From Flavobacterium sp. SUN046 (GTDB taxonomy: Bacteria > Bacteroidota > Bacteroidia > Flavobacteriales > Flavobacteriaceae), in contig NZ_JAPQNT010000001.1 of assembly GCF_028867965.1 (NCBI RefSeq), positions 248,001 to 312,000 of the forward strand: a stretch of 64,000 bases of DNA, in the 5' to 3' direction. The notes under the pieces were generated by a model that was given only the letters and a program-made list of their open reading frames with translations, did not search any database and had not been told where the DNA came from. Positions 25,443 to 33,346 of the stretch are shown here, in pieces (the first letter of the stretch is position 1; every line of letters begins with the position of its first letter). The position numbers and the translations under genes were made by a program.

Positions 25443-26588
25443 ATGCAATTTTCGGAAAGAAGAAACATCACACGCTGGATAATTATTGCAACTTCGTTTG
25501 TGATTGTTTTACTTATTTTATGGAATACATATTCGTTTTTTCAAATTTTTAAAAATGAAGAACGAATGAAAATGGAGCATTGGGCGCTGGCACAAAAGAA
25601 AATAAATACCGACGATTTGAATGCCGATTTAGAATTGCCTTTAGCTATTATTCAAAATCCAAGAATTCCGATTATTTTAACCTTGAACGATTCGGTTATA
25701 AAAACTACAAATATTGATGATGCAACCGTTAAAAATCAAACTTCACTTAAAGCAACTTTAGACAAACTTAAAGCACAAAACAATCCTATTGTGATGAAAA
25801 TATCCAAAGGAAAAGCGCAATATCTTTACTACGGCGATTCGTCTTTGTTGAATAAATTGAAATATTATCCTGTTGCTTTGCTGTTAATCATATTTTTATT
25901 TGGCGCTGTAGTTTACAACTTTTACAAGAGCACAAAAATGGCAACCCAAAACAAACTTTGGGCTGGAATGGCAAAAGAAACAGCACACCAAATAGGAACG
26001 CCACTTTCATCATTAATTGGTTGGCTCGAAATTATGAAAGCCGATAATGTAGATGAAACTACTATTTCTGAAATTGAAAAAGACATCAATAGATTGCAAA
26101 CTATAACCGAACGATTCTCAAAAATTGGATCGGAACCAATATTAGAAAATTTAGATATTGTGGAGCAAACACAAACTTCATTTGATTATTTAAAATCGAG
26201 GTTTTCTAACCAAGTTATATTTAGTTTTTCTGCGCCTAAAGAATCGATTATGGTTTCATTAAATCCTGCATTACACAGTTGGACAATAGAAAATTTGATG
26301 AAAAATGCAATCGATGCAATGAAAGGTCGAGGCAGTTTAAGTCTTGCAATAGAAAATGATGGTCATAGCATAAAAATCAACGTTACCGATTCGGGAAAAG
26401 GAATTCCGAAGAATCAATTCAAACGGGTTTTTGAACCGGGTTTTACTACTAAAAGACGTGGCTGGGGTTTAGGTTTATCACTTACAAAACGAATTGTTGA
26501 AGAATACCACAAAGGAAAAATTAAAGTATTCCATTCTGAAATTGGAAAAGGAACAACTATGCAGATTATTTATAAAAAGGTTAAATAA
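25443..26588 (+). CDS. Orphan membrane sensor histidine kinase
   Basis: This is a 381-residue kinase. Two membrane helices (about 12-34 and 138-158) flank a short periplasmic sensor of about 100 residues. The H-box MAKETAHQIGTPLSSLIGW (phosphorylated His near 183) is followed by the ATPase domain. That domain shows N-box NLMKNAIDAM, G1 TDSGKGIP and G2 RGWGLGLSLTKRIVEEY. No response regulator gene is next to it, so its partner lies elsewhere. The sensed signal is unknown. It converges with the HIT-family gene at a shared terminator. Confidence 0.92.
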   Translation: MQFSERRNITRWIIIATSFVIVLLILWNTYSFFQIFKNEERMKMEHWALAQKKINTDDLNADLELPLAIIQNPRIPIILTLNDSVIKTTNIDDATVKNQTSLKATLDKLKAQNNPIVMKISKGKAQYLYYGDSSLLNKLKYYPVALLLIIFLFGAVVYNFYKSTKMATQNKLWAGMAKETAHQIGTPLSSLIGWLEIMKADNVDETTISEIEKDINRLQTITERFSKIGSEPILENLDIVEQTQTSFDYLKSRFSNQVIFSFSAPKESIMVSLNPALHSWTIENLMKNAIDAMKGRGSLSLAIENDGHSIKINVTDSGKGIPKNQFKRVFEPGFTTKRRGWGLGLSLTKRIVEEYHKGKIKVFHSEIGKGTTMQIIYKKVK

Positions 26589-26589
26589 A

Positions 26590-26611
26590 AAATCCCGATT
26601 GCTCGGGATTT
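26590..26611. terminator. Bidirectional terminator between histidine kinase and HIT genes
   Basis: AAATCCCGA (26590-26598) pairs with TCGGGATTT (26603-26611), flanked by A- and T-runs. Confidence 0.8.
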
Positions 26612-26615
26612 AATT

Positions 26616-27005
26616 TTATAAATTCTGTTGAATTGCTTTGGCTAACTCTTCAAATTCTTCTTTGGTTAAAGTAACTTTATTTTGAAAACGCATTTCATCC
26701 ATTTCGTTTAACGGAATTAAATGTACGTGTGCATGTGGAACTTCGAGGCCAATAACGGCCATACCAATTCGTTTACACGCAACCGTTTTTTCTAAAGCAA
26801 TTGCAATCTTTTTAGAAAATGCCATTAATCCTAAATATAAATCGTCTTCGATATCAAAAATTTTATTGATTTCTTGCTTCGGAATACACAATGTGTGCCC
26901 TTTTGCATTTGGATTTACATCTAAAAAAGCTAAGAAATTTTCGTCTTCGGCTATTTTATAACACGGAATTTCTTTGTTTACTATTTTGGTGAAAATACTA
27001 CTCAT
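26616..27005 (-). CDS. HIT family nucleotide-binding protein
   Basis: This 129-residue protein of the histidine triad superfamily would hydrolyse nucleoside phosphoramidates or related nucleotides. SIFTKIVNKEIPCYKIAEDENFLAFLDVNPNAKGHTLCIPK is the N-terminal half of the family, and HAHVHLIPL supplies the catalytic His triad. ATG 27005 (MSSIFTK) is the standard start; the longer frame reads into an unrelated leader. greA lies upstream on the same strand, separated by a family A repeat, and the pair may be one transcript. Confidence 0.94.
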   Translation of the reverse strand: MSSIFTKIVNKEIPCYKIAEDENFLAFLDVNPNAKGHTLCIPKQEINKIFDIEDDLYLGLMAFSKKIAIALEKTVACKRIGMAVIGLEVPHAHVHLIPLNEMDEMRFQNKVTLTKEEFEELAKAIQQNL

Positions 27006-27026
27006 GATGTTGTTTGGTTTCATTAA

Positions 27027-27053
27027 AGCACTTCGACTACGCTCAGTGTGACA
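27027..27053 (-). repeat. Short dispersed repeat, family A, copy 2
   Basis: On the minus strand TGTCACACTGAGCGTAGTCG followed by AAGTGCT. It sits between greA and the HIT gene in the short gap of one probable operon. Confidence 0.7.
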
Positions 27054-27063
27054 AAAAAAGTAA

Positions 27064-27540
27064 TTAATCGCGAGAAATTTCTAAAACTTCAAATTTTAAA
27101 GTTCCATTTGGCACTGTTATTTCAGCTATTTCTCCTACAGATTTTCCTAACAATCCTTTTCCTATTGGAGAAGTTACCGATATTTTTCCGGTTTTTAAAT
27201 CGGCTTCACTTTCAGCAACTAAAGTGTATTTTAGTTCCATTCCGTTAGTTTGATTTTTAATTTTAACATTAGAAAGAACTAATACTTTAGATAAATCTAA
27301 ATGACTTTCATCTATTAATCTTGCATTAGAATATACTTCTTCAAGTTTTGCAATACGCATTTCTAACATTCCTTGTGCTTCTTTAGCAGCATCATATTCG
27401 GCATTTTCAGATAAATCTCCTTTATCTCTAGCTTCTGCAATATCAGCCGATGCTTTTGGTCGCATCACGCTTTTTAAATGATCTAATTCTTCTTTTAGTT
27501 TTTTCAGTCCTTCTGCTGTGTAATAAGATACGTTGCTCAT
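27064..27540 (-). CDS. greA: Transcription elongation factor GreA
   Basis: This 158-residue factor rescues backtracked RNA polymerase by stimulating transcript cleavage. The N-terminal coiled coil has the acidic tip and signature AEGLKKLKEELDHLKSVMRPKASADIAEARDKGDLSENAEYDAAKEAQ. The C-terminal FKBP-like domain follows (ISVTSPIGKGLLGKSVGEIAEITVPNG). ATG 27540 (MSNVSYYT) is the usual Bacteroidota start; upstream in-frame residues are not conserved in type. Confidence 0.97.
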   Translation of the reverse strand: MSNVSYYTAEGLKKLKEELDHLKSVMRPKASADIAEARDKGDLSENAEYDAAKEAQGMLEMRIAKLEEVYSNARLIDESHLDLSKVLVLSNVKIKNQTNGMELKYTLVAESEADLKTGKISVTSPIGKGLLGKSVGEIAEITVPNGTLKFEVLEISRD

Positions 27541-27653
27541 AATTTCATTTCGTTTATTGTCTTCTACATCCAAAATATTTTGTTAAATAGAAGTTATTTT
27601 TTGGTTTGCTTTATATCAAAAAGCACTATTTCATCGTTATCATAAAATAGAAA

Positions 27654-27681
27654 AAATCCCATCGGAACGGGATTTCTTTTT
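27654..27681. terminator. Orphan intrinsic terminator in a divergent intergenic region
   Basis: AAATCCC (27654-27660) pairs with GGGATTT (27669-27675), with a T-rich tail on either strand. It lies between greA (minus) and the lipoprotein gene (plus), which diverge, so no annotated gene ends here. Confidence 0.6.
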
Positions 27682-27712
27682 TCAAAGATATATTATTTGT
27701 TTATTAAATTGC

Positions 27713-27720
27713 TATTTTTG
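27713..27720 (+). promoter_or_regulatory. Candidate -7 element for the Rieske-like lipoprotein gene
   Basis: TATTTTTG matches TAnnTTTG, about 70 nt before the ATG at 27790. A TTG at 27697-27699 is only 13 nt away, closer than usual. Confidence 0.4.
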
Positions 27721-27789
27721 TTTAATAATGCAATACAAAGTTAACTAATTTAATTTTTGTTGTACTAATGTTTATGTAAAAATTTTAAA

Positions 27790-28212
27790 ATGAAAAAAAT
27801 ACTTTTCCTTATTCTTCTTTTAATAACCATTTTAGGTTGTAGTAAAGACAAGTTTAACAACAATAATCCTTATTTACCAAACTATGGATTTTCTATGGAT
27901 GTAAATAAAAATTTGCCAAATTATAGTCAATTGGGCTTTTCTGGCAATTCTATACGAGTTTATCCTTCCAATGGTCCGTCTAAAGGTGTAATTATTTTCA
28001 ATACTGGCAGTGGTTATAATGCATTTGATGGTGCTTGTCCTAACCGCACTTTAAGCAGTTGTTCTTTGTTAAGTTTGAGTGGTTCTAATGCAAACTGTCC
28101 TTGTGATAGTGAAAATTACAGTTTGTTTACTGGTCAAAGTCCTGGCAAAGAATATCCACTAAAACAATATCGTGTTGATATTAATGGCGATATAATAAGA
28201 GTTTATAATTAA
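27790..28212 (+). CDS. Lipoprotein with degenerate Rieske-like domain
   Basis: This is a 140-residue lipoprotein with a lipobox at ITILGC (Cys17). The rest resembles a Rieske [2Fe-2S] fold: IRVYPSNGPSKGVIIFNTGSGYNAFDGACPNR, then ANCPCDSENYSLFTGQSPGKEYPLKQYRV. Canonical Rieske sites need CxH and CxxH. Here the corresponding positions read CPN and CPCD, so both histidine ligands are replaced. Cluster binding is therefore doubtful, or altered. It is monocistronic, with a terminator at 28216. Its role is unknown. Confidence 0.72.
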   Translation: MKKILFLILLLITILGCSKDKFNNNNPYLPNYGFSMDVNKNLPNYSQLGFSGNSIRVYPSNGPSKGVIIFNTGSGYNAFDGACPNRTLSSCSLLSLSGSNANCPCDSENYSLFTGQSPGKEYPLKQYRVDINGDIIRVYN

Positions 28213-28215
28213 TAG

Positions 28216-28249
28216 AAAAACCAAGTTTGCACTACCAAACTTGGTTTTT
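28216..28249. terminator. Bidirectional terminator between lipoprotein and TonB receptor genes
   Basis: A 13-bp stem AAAAACCAAGTTT (28216-28228)/AAACTTGGTTTTT (28237-28249) with an 8-nt loop separates two convergent genes. Confidence 0.9.
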
Positions 28250-28268
28250 TTTTGTGAAAATTAATTAA

Positions 28269-30440
28269 TTAAAATTTCAAAGTTGCACCTAATAAAAAAT
28301 TTCTGGTTGCTTGCGGATAATAGCCAGCGCCTTCTATAGTTGTTGTAACTCCTGGCGTTGTGAAATCATCATCATACGTGTAGAAATAACCATTGGAAAT
28401 GTATTTGTGATTCAAAATATTATTTACCAATCCTGAGAATAGTATCGATTTTATTCCTTTGTTTATATTCCATAAATAGGTTACATTAAAATCGTGATTG
28501 CTGTACGCTTTCAAAACTGATTTTTGAGCATCGATATTTCCCATAAATTGTTTGCCAACAAATTTATTTAACACCGAAAGATTCAAATTTTTGATAGGTG
28601 AAAATGTAGTTATATTTCCAAAAACAATGTCTGGTGAATACGCAATATTGGTGTTCCTTAAATTTTGAAGCACGCCATCACGTTGGAAATAAAAATCTTT
28701 ATTTTTGTTTTGACTTAAAGTTATATTCGGACGAAAAGTTAATTTATCAATTAGTTTAATAACCGATTCAATTTCTAAACCATAACGGTAACTTGCTCCG
28801 CTATTAGTAAAAATTGGCGAACCAACATTATTTAAAGCTCCAGTTAAAACCAATTGATTTTTGTATTGCATGTAAAACGCATTAGCATTTACACTGACTT
28901 TTTTAGCGTTGTATTTCCAACCCAATTCATAATCGAATAATCGTTCTGGTTTGATACTTCCGTTCTCATAATCATCGCGTCTTGGTTCTTTATTGGCAAT
29001 TCCGGCATAAACATAAATTGCATTTTTAGCATTCAATTGATAATTTGCTCCAGCTTTCGGATTGAAAAATCTAAACGTATCATTTACATCATTAAACTTA
29101 TAACTATTAGCTTTGTAGAAAACCATTCGATACTGCAAATCGGCAAAAAGATTAATTTTTCCAATGGTATGCGATGCTTTTGCATAAACATTAATATCAT
29201 CTTTGTTTCCGAAATTGTCATAATATCGGTTTGAATTTGGAACATAATATTGTGTCCAAACAACTTCGCCATAGTGATTTCCTAAATATCTGTTGGCTGC
29301 TCCACCAAAAAGAAAATCTGTTTTACTGTTTTTATAATTTAATGAAAAAGTGGTTCCGAAAAAGTCATTATCCAACCATAATTTTCTAATTAAATCGGAA
29401 GTTGAATTACCTTGAAAATCGGGTAAATTATAATCGGCTAAAGTTTCGCCTTGTTTGTATTGTTCATAATATCCTTTTCCTAAAGTGTAATGTAACGCTA
29501 CATTTGACGTCCAATTTTTAGACCATTTTTCAGACCAATGCAATTGAAAGTGATTTTGCCAATAATTATCGGTTTCATTATCATAGAATTTTGTGTTTCC
29601 GTTGGCGTCAGTGTACATTCCGGCTGGGTTGTATGTTCTATCATTATCTAATTTATCTTGATCTTCTATTCCGTACCAAGCTTGATAGGTTTTTTCTTTT
29701 CCGCCAAACGCAAGAAATTTTATTGATGTTGATTTTTTTATATAATTTACATTAAAAAAATAACCAAACATGTTTGTTGAAGCTCTGTCAATGTAACCAT
29801 CAGATGCTATTTGTGAAATTCTACCATTGATTTCGAAGTTATCGTGCAAACCAGTTCCGAAGGCTAAAGTGTGTTTTCTAGTCCCGAAACTTCCAGCGGA
29901 ATTTGCAATTTCGGCATAGGCTTTTTCTTGAAATGATTTGGTTTGCATGTTCAAGCTTGCGCCAAATGCACCAGCGCCGTTTGTAGAAGTTCCAACACCG
30001 CGTTGCAATTGTACGCTTTCTAAAGACGAAGCAAAATCAGGTAAATCTACAAAGTACGAACCTTGGCTTTCGCTGTCATTAAATGGAACTCCGTTTAACG
30101 TTACATTAATTCTAGAACCATCGGCTCCGCGAACACGCATGTAGGTGTAACCTACTCCATTTCCAGCATCGGAAGTTGTTACAACAGAAGGCAAATAATT
30201 TAATAAAACTGGAATATCTTGGCCTAAATTTCTAGGAGCAATTTCTTCCTTGCTAACATTTGTAAATGTCACTGGATTTTTACCATTGGCACGAACTGCC
30301 GAGACTAAGACTTCGTCGAGTTGAGTAACTTTGGTTGAGTCTTTTGGTTTTTTTTGACTGAAAGAGAGAAAAGAACAAAGAGAAAAGATAATAGATAATA
30401 GATAATACGCTTTTGACTTTTGATTAAATAATTTTTCCAT
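28269..30440 (-). CDS. TonB-dependent receptor under TPP riboswitch control (probable thiamine uptake)
   Basis: This 723-residue outer-membrane receptor has a signal peptide (about 1-29), a TonB-box-like segment QLDEVLVSAVRA, and a plug domain (VLLNYLPSVVTTSDAGNGVGYTYMRVRGADGSRINVTLNGVPFND). A 22-strand barrel ends in FLLGATLKF. The fold is FecA/BtuB-like. It lacks the carboxypeptidase-like N-terminal domain seen in the 46.8 kb receptor. The leader holds a clear TPP riboswitch, so import of thiamine or a thiamine precursor across the outer membrane is the best reading. Bacteroidota are known to place such receptors under THI boxes. Confidence 0.9.
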   Translation of the reverse strand: MEKLFNQKSKAYYLLSIIFSLCSFLSFSQKKPKDSTKVTQLDEVLVSAVRANGKNPVTFTNVSKEEIAPRNLGQDIPVLLNYLPSVVTTSDAGNGVGYTYMRVRGADGSRINVTLNGVPFNDSESQGSYFVDLPDFASSLESVQLQRGVGTSTNGAGAFGASLNMQTKSFQEKAYAEIANSAGSFGTRKHTLAFGTGLHDNFEINGRISQIASDGYIDRASTNMFGYFFNVNYIKKSTSIKFLAFGGKEKTYQAWYGIEDQDKLDNDRTYNPAGMYTDANGNTKFYDNETDNYWQNHFQLHWSEKWSKNWTSNVALHYTLGKGYYEQYKQGETLADYNLPDFQGNSTSDLIRKLWLDNDFFGTTFSLNYKNSKTDFLFGGAANRYLGNHYGEVVWTQYYVPNSNRYYDNFGNKDDINVYAKASHTIGKINLFADLQYRMVFYKANSYKFNDVNDTFRFFNPKAGANYQLNAKNAIYVYAGIANKEPRRDDYENGSIKPERLFDYELGWKYNAKKVSVNANAFYMQYKNQLVLTGALNNVGSPIFTNSGASYRYGLEIESVIKLIDKLTFRPNITLSQNKNKDFYFQRDGVLQNLRNTNIAYSPDIVFGNITTFSPIKNLNLSVLNKFVGKQFMGNIDAQKSVLKAYSNHDFNVTYLWNINKGIKSILFSGLVNNILNHKYISNGYFYTYDDDFTTPGVTTTIEGAGYYPQATRNFLLGATLKF

Positions 30441-30544
30441 TCGTAAAATTGTTTTACAAATAAAAAGAGGTAATTATTCTTTGATTAAAAATAAAATGTT
30501 TGTTTCCTGTGACAAAGTTCAGCGTGCACTCTGTTTTGTCACTT

Positions 30545-30615
30545 TTCCCTTAGCAGCATTACCTGCTCAGGTTCATTGGGTATAATCTCAGCTCGTTATT
30601 TAGAGCACCCCTTTT
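30545..30615 (-). promoter_or_regulatory. TPP riboswitch (THI element)
   Basis: The minus strand holds the classical aptamer blocks in order: GGGGTGCT, a variable arm, CTGAGA, ATACCC, GAACCTGA, GTAATGCTG and AAGGGAA. It lies about 105 nt upstream of the TonB receptor ATG, just after a -7 box. Binding of thiamine pyrophosphate should repress the receptor. Downstream, a stem GTGACAAA/TTTGTCAC (30509-30516 with 30535-30542) may be part of the expression platform. Confidence 0.95.
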
Positions 30616-30624
30616 GAGACGATG

Positions 30625-30632
30625 CAAATGTA
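30625..30632 (-). promoter_or_regulatory. Candidate -7 element upstream of the TPP riboswitch
   Basis: TACATTTG on the minus strand matches TAnnTTTG and would start transcription right at the riboswitch. A TTG at 30659-30661 is 26 nt away, longer than usual. Confidence 0.5.
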
Positions 30633-30706
30633 AATTAAAATTTTAATATAAAAAATTTCAAATTCTAAAAATTGTTTTAGAAATTGAAACTGATTTGATT
30701 TGGCAT

Positions 30707-30735
30707 GTGTTCCCTCGACTGCGCTCGGGATGACA
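30707..30735. repeat. Short dispersed repeat related to family A
   Basis: TCCCTCGACTGCGCTCGGGA followed by TGACAG shares the CGACTxCGCTC core and TGACA end with family A but has a different outer arm. It lies between arfB and the riboswitch promoter. Confidence 0.5.
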
Positions 30736-30779
30736 GACTATCATAAATCAATATTAATCCTTTTAATTGACGTTGCGAT

Positions 30780-31181
30780 TTACAATTCAGGCTTTCTTCT
30801 ATTCTGCTTAACTTCAGCGTTAGTTGATTTATCTTTTAATCTTTTTTCGACAACTGATTTTGGGATTTTGGTTGCTTTTCGTTCTTTTGGAATTACTAAT
30901 GATTTTTCGATGATTTCTAAAAAACGTTTGGTTACAATTGCTTTGTTTTTTAGTTGACTTCGGTCTTCATCGCAGTTTAGAATAAGGATTCCTTCTAATG
31001 TTAACTTGGATTTTAGTTTCTTTTGTGAACGTTCTTTTTCTTCGTCAGATAATGCATAAGAATTGATTAAATCGAACGTCAAAACCACTTTGGAAGATAC
31101 TTTATTTACGTTCTGTCCACCAGCTCCTGAGCTTCTTACGGCTTTATAGTTTAATTCGGTTATGATTTTATCAGTATCCAT
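30780..31181 (-). CDS. arfB: Alternative ribosome-rescue factor ArfB (peptidyl-tRNA hydrolase)
   Basis: This 133-residue protein releases peptides from ribosomes stalled on non-stop mRNA. The catalytic GGQ loop is present at residues 21-23 in VRSSGAGGQNVNKVSSKV. A basic C-terminal tail (KRLKDKSTNAEVKQNRRKPEL) would enter the mRNA channel as in YaeJ. Length fits ArfB and is too short for release factors 1 and 2. Dispersed repeats flank it on both sides (families A and B). Confidence 0.94.
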   Translation of the reverse strand: MDTDKIITELNYKAVRSSGAGGQNVNKVSSKVVLTFDLINSYALSDEEKERSQKKLKSKLTLEGILILNCDEDRSQLKNKAIVTKRFLEIIEKSLVIPKERKATKIPKSVVEKRLKDKSTNAEVKQNRRKPEL

Positions 31182-31185
31182 GGTT

Positions 31186-31210
31186 TTTGCGAGGCACGAA
31201 GCAATCTCAA
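31186..31210 (-). repeat. Short dispersed repeat, family B, copy 2
   Basis: On the minus strand TTGAGATTGCTTCGTGCCTC then GCAAA. It lies between the NadR/DUF4301 gene and arfB. Confidence 0.65.
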
Positions 31211-31231
31211 TATTTTATTAGTATTATTTTT

Positions 31232-33346
31232 TTATTGCGGTTGATGCGCAGGTTTTAGTAAATCATTCACTGTTTTCACTGGATTAAACGTAATTAGCGG
31301 AACTTCAACAAAAATTGTCAACCATTTTGCCATTGCGCCATTCCATAATCCGGGAAGTTCAAAGGCTCTTAATGACTTTCCATTGCTGTTTTTTTCTACA
31401 ATAAAACCCGAATTCTTATCGATGAATTTAGTTAAATCAAATTTTTGTCCATTGTAATCTTTAATTCCACAAATAATATCAACAGGATTAAAGTGTGTTG
31501 CGCTTTCAAAAATTTCTTTTTGACGTTCGTCTTTGGAGTCAATTTGAGAAGATTCAATTATTTGTAAAAATGTTTTCCCTTTTTTGTCAATTACCCAAAA
31601 TGGTCCGCCACCAGGTTCGCCTTCATTTTTTACCATTCCGCAAACTCTAATTGGTCGGTTTAAAATGCTTTTTATATGTTCGACTTTACTTTCTTTAGTG
31701 TATTTTGCAAAATCATCTTTGATTGAAATATTCAATTTCGATTTTATATAATTGACAATTTCATTCAAATCTTCGTTAGAAACCGTTTCATTCGTAAGCA
31801 TTTTCATAAACTTAAAAATCGTTTCTTGGTATTGAATTAAAATTCCAGCCAACGCTTTTTTGTATAAAGCAATTTCATGAATATGATTTTGAATAACATT
31901 ATCGATATTCTTTATAAAAATAACATCACTATTTAGGTTATTTAAGTTTTCGATTAATGCACCGTGTCCGCCTGGTCTAAAAACAATATTATTATTTTCG
32001 TCTCTAAATGGGTTTCCATCTAAATCAACTGCAATTACATCAGTAGCTTTATTTTGATATGAATATTTGACACTGATTTCACAGGAAGTCGACTTTTCAA
32101 TTTTAGGCTTGATATCATTAATAATTTTTTCAAAACTGTATTGATGTTCTTCAGAAACTGTAAAATGCAAATTAGATTTTCCGTTAGATGTGGCGTAAAA
32201 AGCACATTCATTTAAATGTTCTTCAATTGCTGTAGCATTATGACCGTTGTAGTGATGAAATGGTAAAACGCCTTTAGGTTTATTAGCAAAATCAAAATAT
32301 TTTGCAGACAACATCGTCTTTACAAATCCAAAATCTTGCTCATCGTTTTCAATAGATTCAAAATTGGGTAATGATTTTTTAGCCGTTTCTAAAACTTCTA
32401 AATAAAATGGAAATTTCTCTTTTGCAACGAGAAAAATTGGTAAATTTTTATCCTTCTTTCTGTTGATGTAGGCATTTATACTTTCTTCTCCTAGTTTAAA
32501 TTCATTTAAAAATTCATTTAAAAATTTAAACATTCTACTTGCTGCGCCTGATGCTGGGACGAATTTTTTTAGTTTTAAATTGTTCTTTTTTTCATCAAAA
32601 AAATTAGAAAAATATTTTGCTTCATCATCTGTAATTCTCAAAATTCCGTCATTAATTATGGCAGGTCTTTCGAGATTTATTTTCGGAATTCCGTTTTTTA
32701 AAATTTGAAATTGATCTCCTATGACTTCCAAAACAGCTTTTCGATGGTAAATCTTTATGTAATCGTAGGAATTCAATCCTAATTCTTTAGCCTTCAATAA
32801 ATCCGAGACTATTTTGGTAGCTTTTTCAAATCGTTCTTCTTTAGTTCCAGAAAGTTTTAAATATGGTTTTTTAAAATCAATTAATGCTTTTTCAAAAATA
32901 GCAATTGAATTTTCTCTATCATCTGGTTTATCACGCAAATCGTCTTTTTCCCAAGGCACATCAACATCGGTTAGAAAAATCAAATCGTACTTGTGTTTTT
33001 TTGCTGCTTTTTCTAAAATTGCATCACACGAGTTGTAGTAAATATCTGAAAATATCTTGGTTACTAAAACATTTGTATCACAAAAAAGAATTTTATTGGC
33101 TTTATGCAAAGCTTCATTTTCTAAATTTGTTTGTCCGATTGCAATCGGAATTAAATCTTCTTGACTACAAATTTCTTGCTTTACATTCCATTTTTCTTGT
33201 AAATAATCTCGTGCAAATTCAGGAATCCAAGTTGTACTGAATTCTTGAGCAAGTTGTGATGCAAGCGTAGTTTTTCCAGTAGATTCTGGTCCGACGAATG
33301 CTATTTTTATTATTTCTGTAGGTTCTTGTTTAAGATTTTCTTCCAT
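31232..33346 (-). CDS. NadR-like kinase fused to DUF4301
   Basis: This is a 704-residue two-part protein. Residues 1-190 form a NadR-like P-loop kinase: Walker A AFVGPESTGKTTLASQLA (19-27), FARDYLQEKW and FCDTNVLVTKIF, then DLIFLTDVDVPWEKDDLRDKPDDR. Residues of about 195-704 match DUF4301, including KFVPASGAASRMFKFLNEF, GVLPFHHYNGHNATAIEEHL and VFRPGGHGALIENLNNLNSD. NadR-type kinases phosphorylate nicotinamide riboside. DUF4301 has no established activity; its glycine-rich GGHGALIENL segment recalls sugar-nucleotidyltransferases, which is my inference. It overlaps pnuC by 37 nt. Confidence 0.84.
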   Translation of the reverse strand: MEENLKQEPTEIIKIAFVGPESTGKTTLASQLAQEFSTTWIPEFARDYLQEKWNVKQEICSQEDLIPIAIGQTNLENEALHKANKILFCDTNVLVTKIFSDIYYNSCDAILEKAAKKHKYDLIFLTDVDVPWEKDDLRDKPDDRENSIAIFEKALIDFKKPYLKLSGTKEERFEKATKIVSDLLKAKELGLNSYDYIKIYHRKAVLEVIGDQFQILKNGIPKINLERPAIINDGILRITDDEAKYFSNFFDEKKNNLKLKKFVPASGAASRMFKFLNEFLNEFKLGEESINAYINRKKDKNLPIFLVAKEKFPFYLEVLETAKKSLPNFESIENDEQDFGFVKTMLSAKYFDFANKPKGVLPFHHYNGHNATAIEEHLNECAFYATSNGKSNLHFTVSEEHQYSFEKIINDIKPKIEKSTSCEISVKYSYQNKATDVIAVDLDGNPFRDENNNIVFRPGGHGALIENLNNLNSDVIFIKNIDNVIQNHIHEIALYKKALAGILIQYQETIFKFMKMLTNETVSNEDLNEIVNYIKSKLNISIKDDFAKYTKESKVEHIKSILNRPIRVCGMVKNEGEPGGGPFWVIDKKGKTFLQIIESSQIDSKDERQKEIFESATHFNPVDIICGIKDYNGQKFDLTKFIDKNSGFIVEKNSNGKSLRAFELPGLWNGAMAKWLTIFVEVPLITFNPVKTVNDLLKPAHQPQ

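Noticed and set aside
30509..30542. Hairpin GTGACAAA...TTTGTCAC as another family A repeat
   Set aside because: Inner bases do not match the family A core; it is better viewed as part of the riboswitch downstream region.
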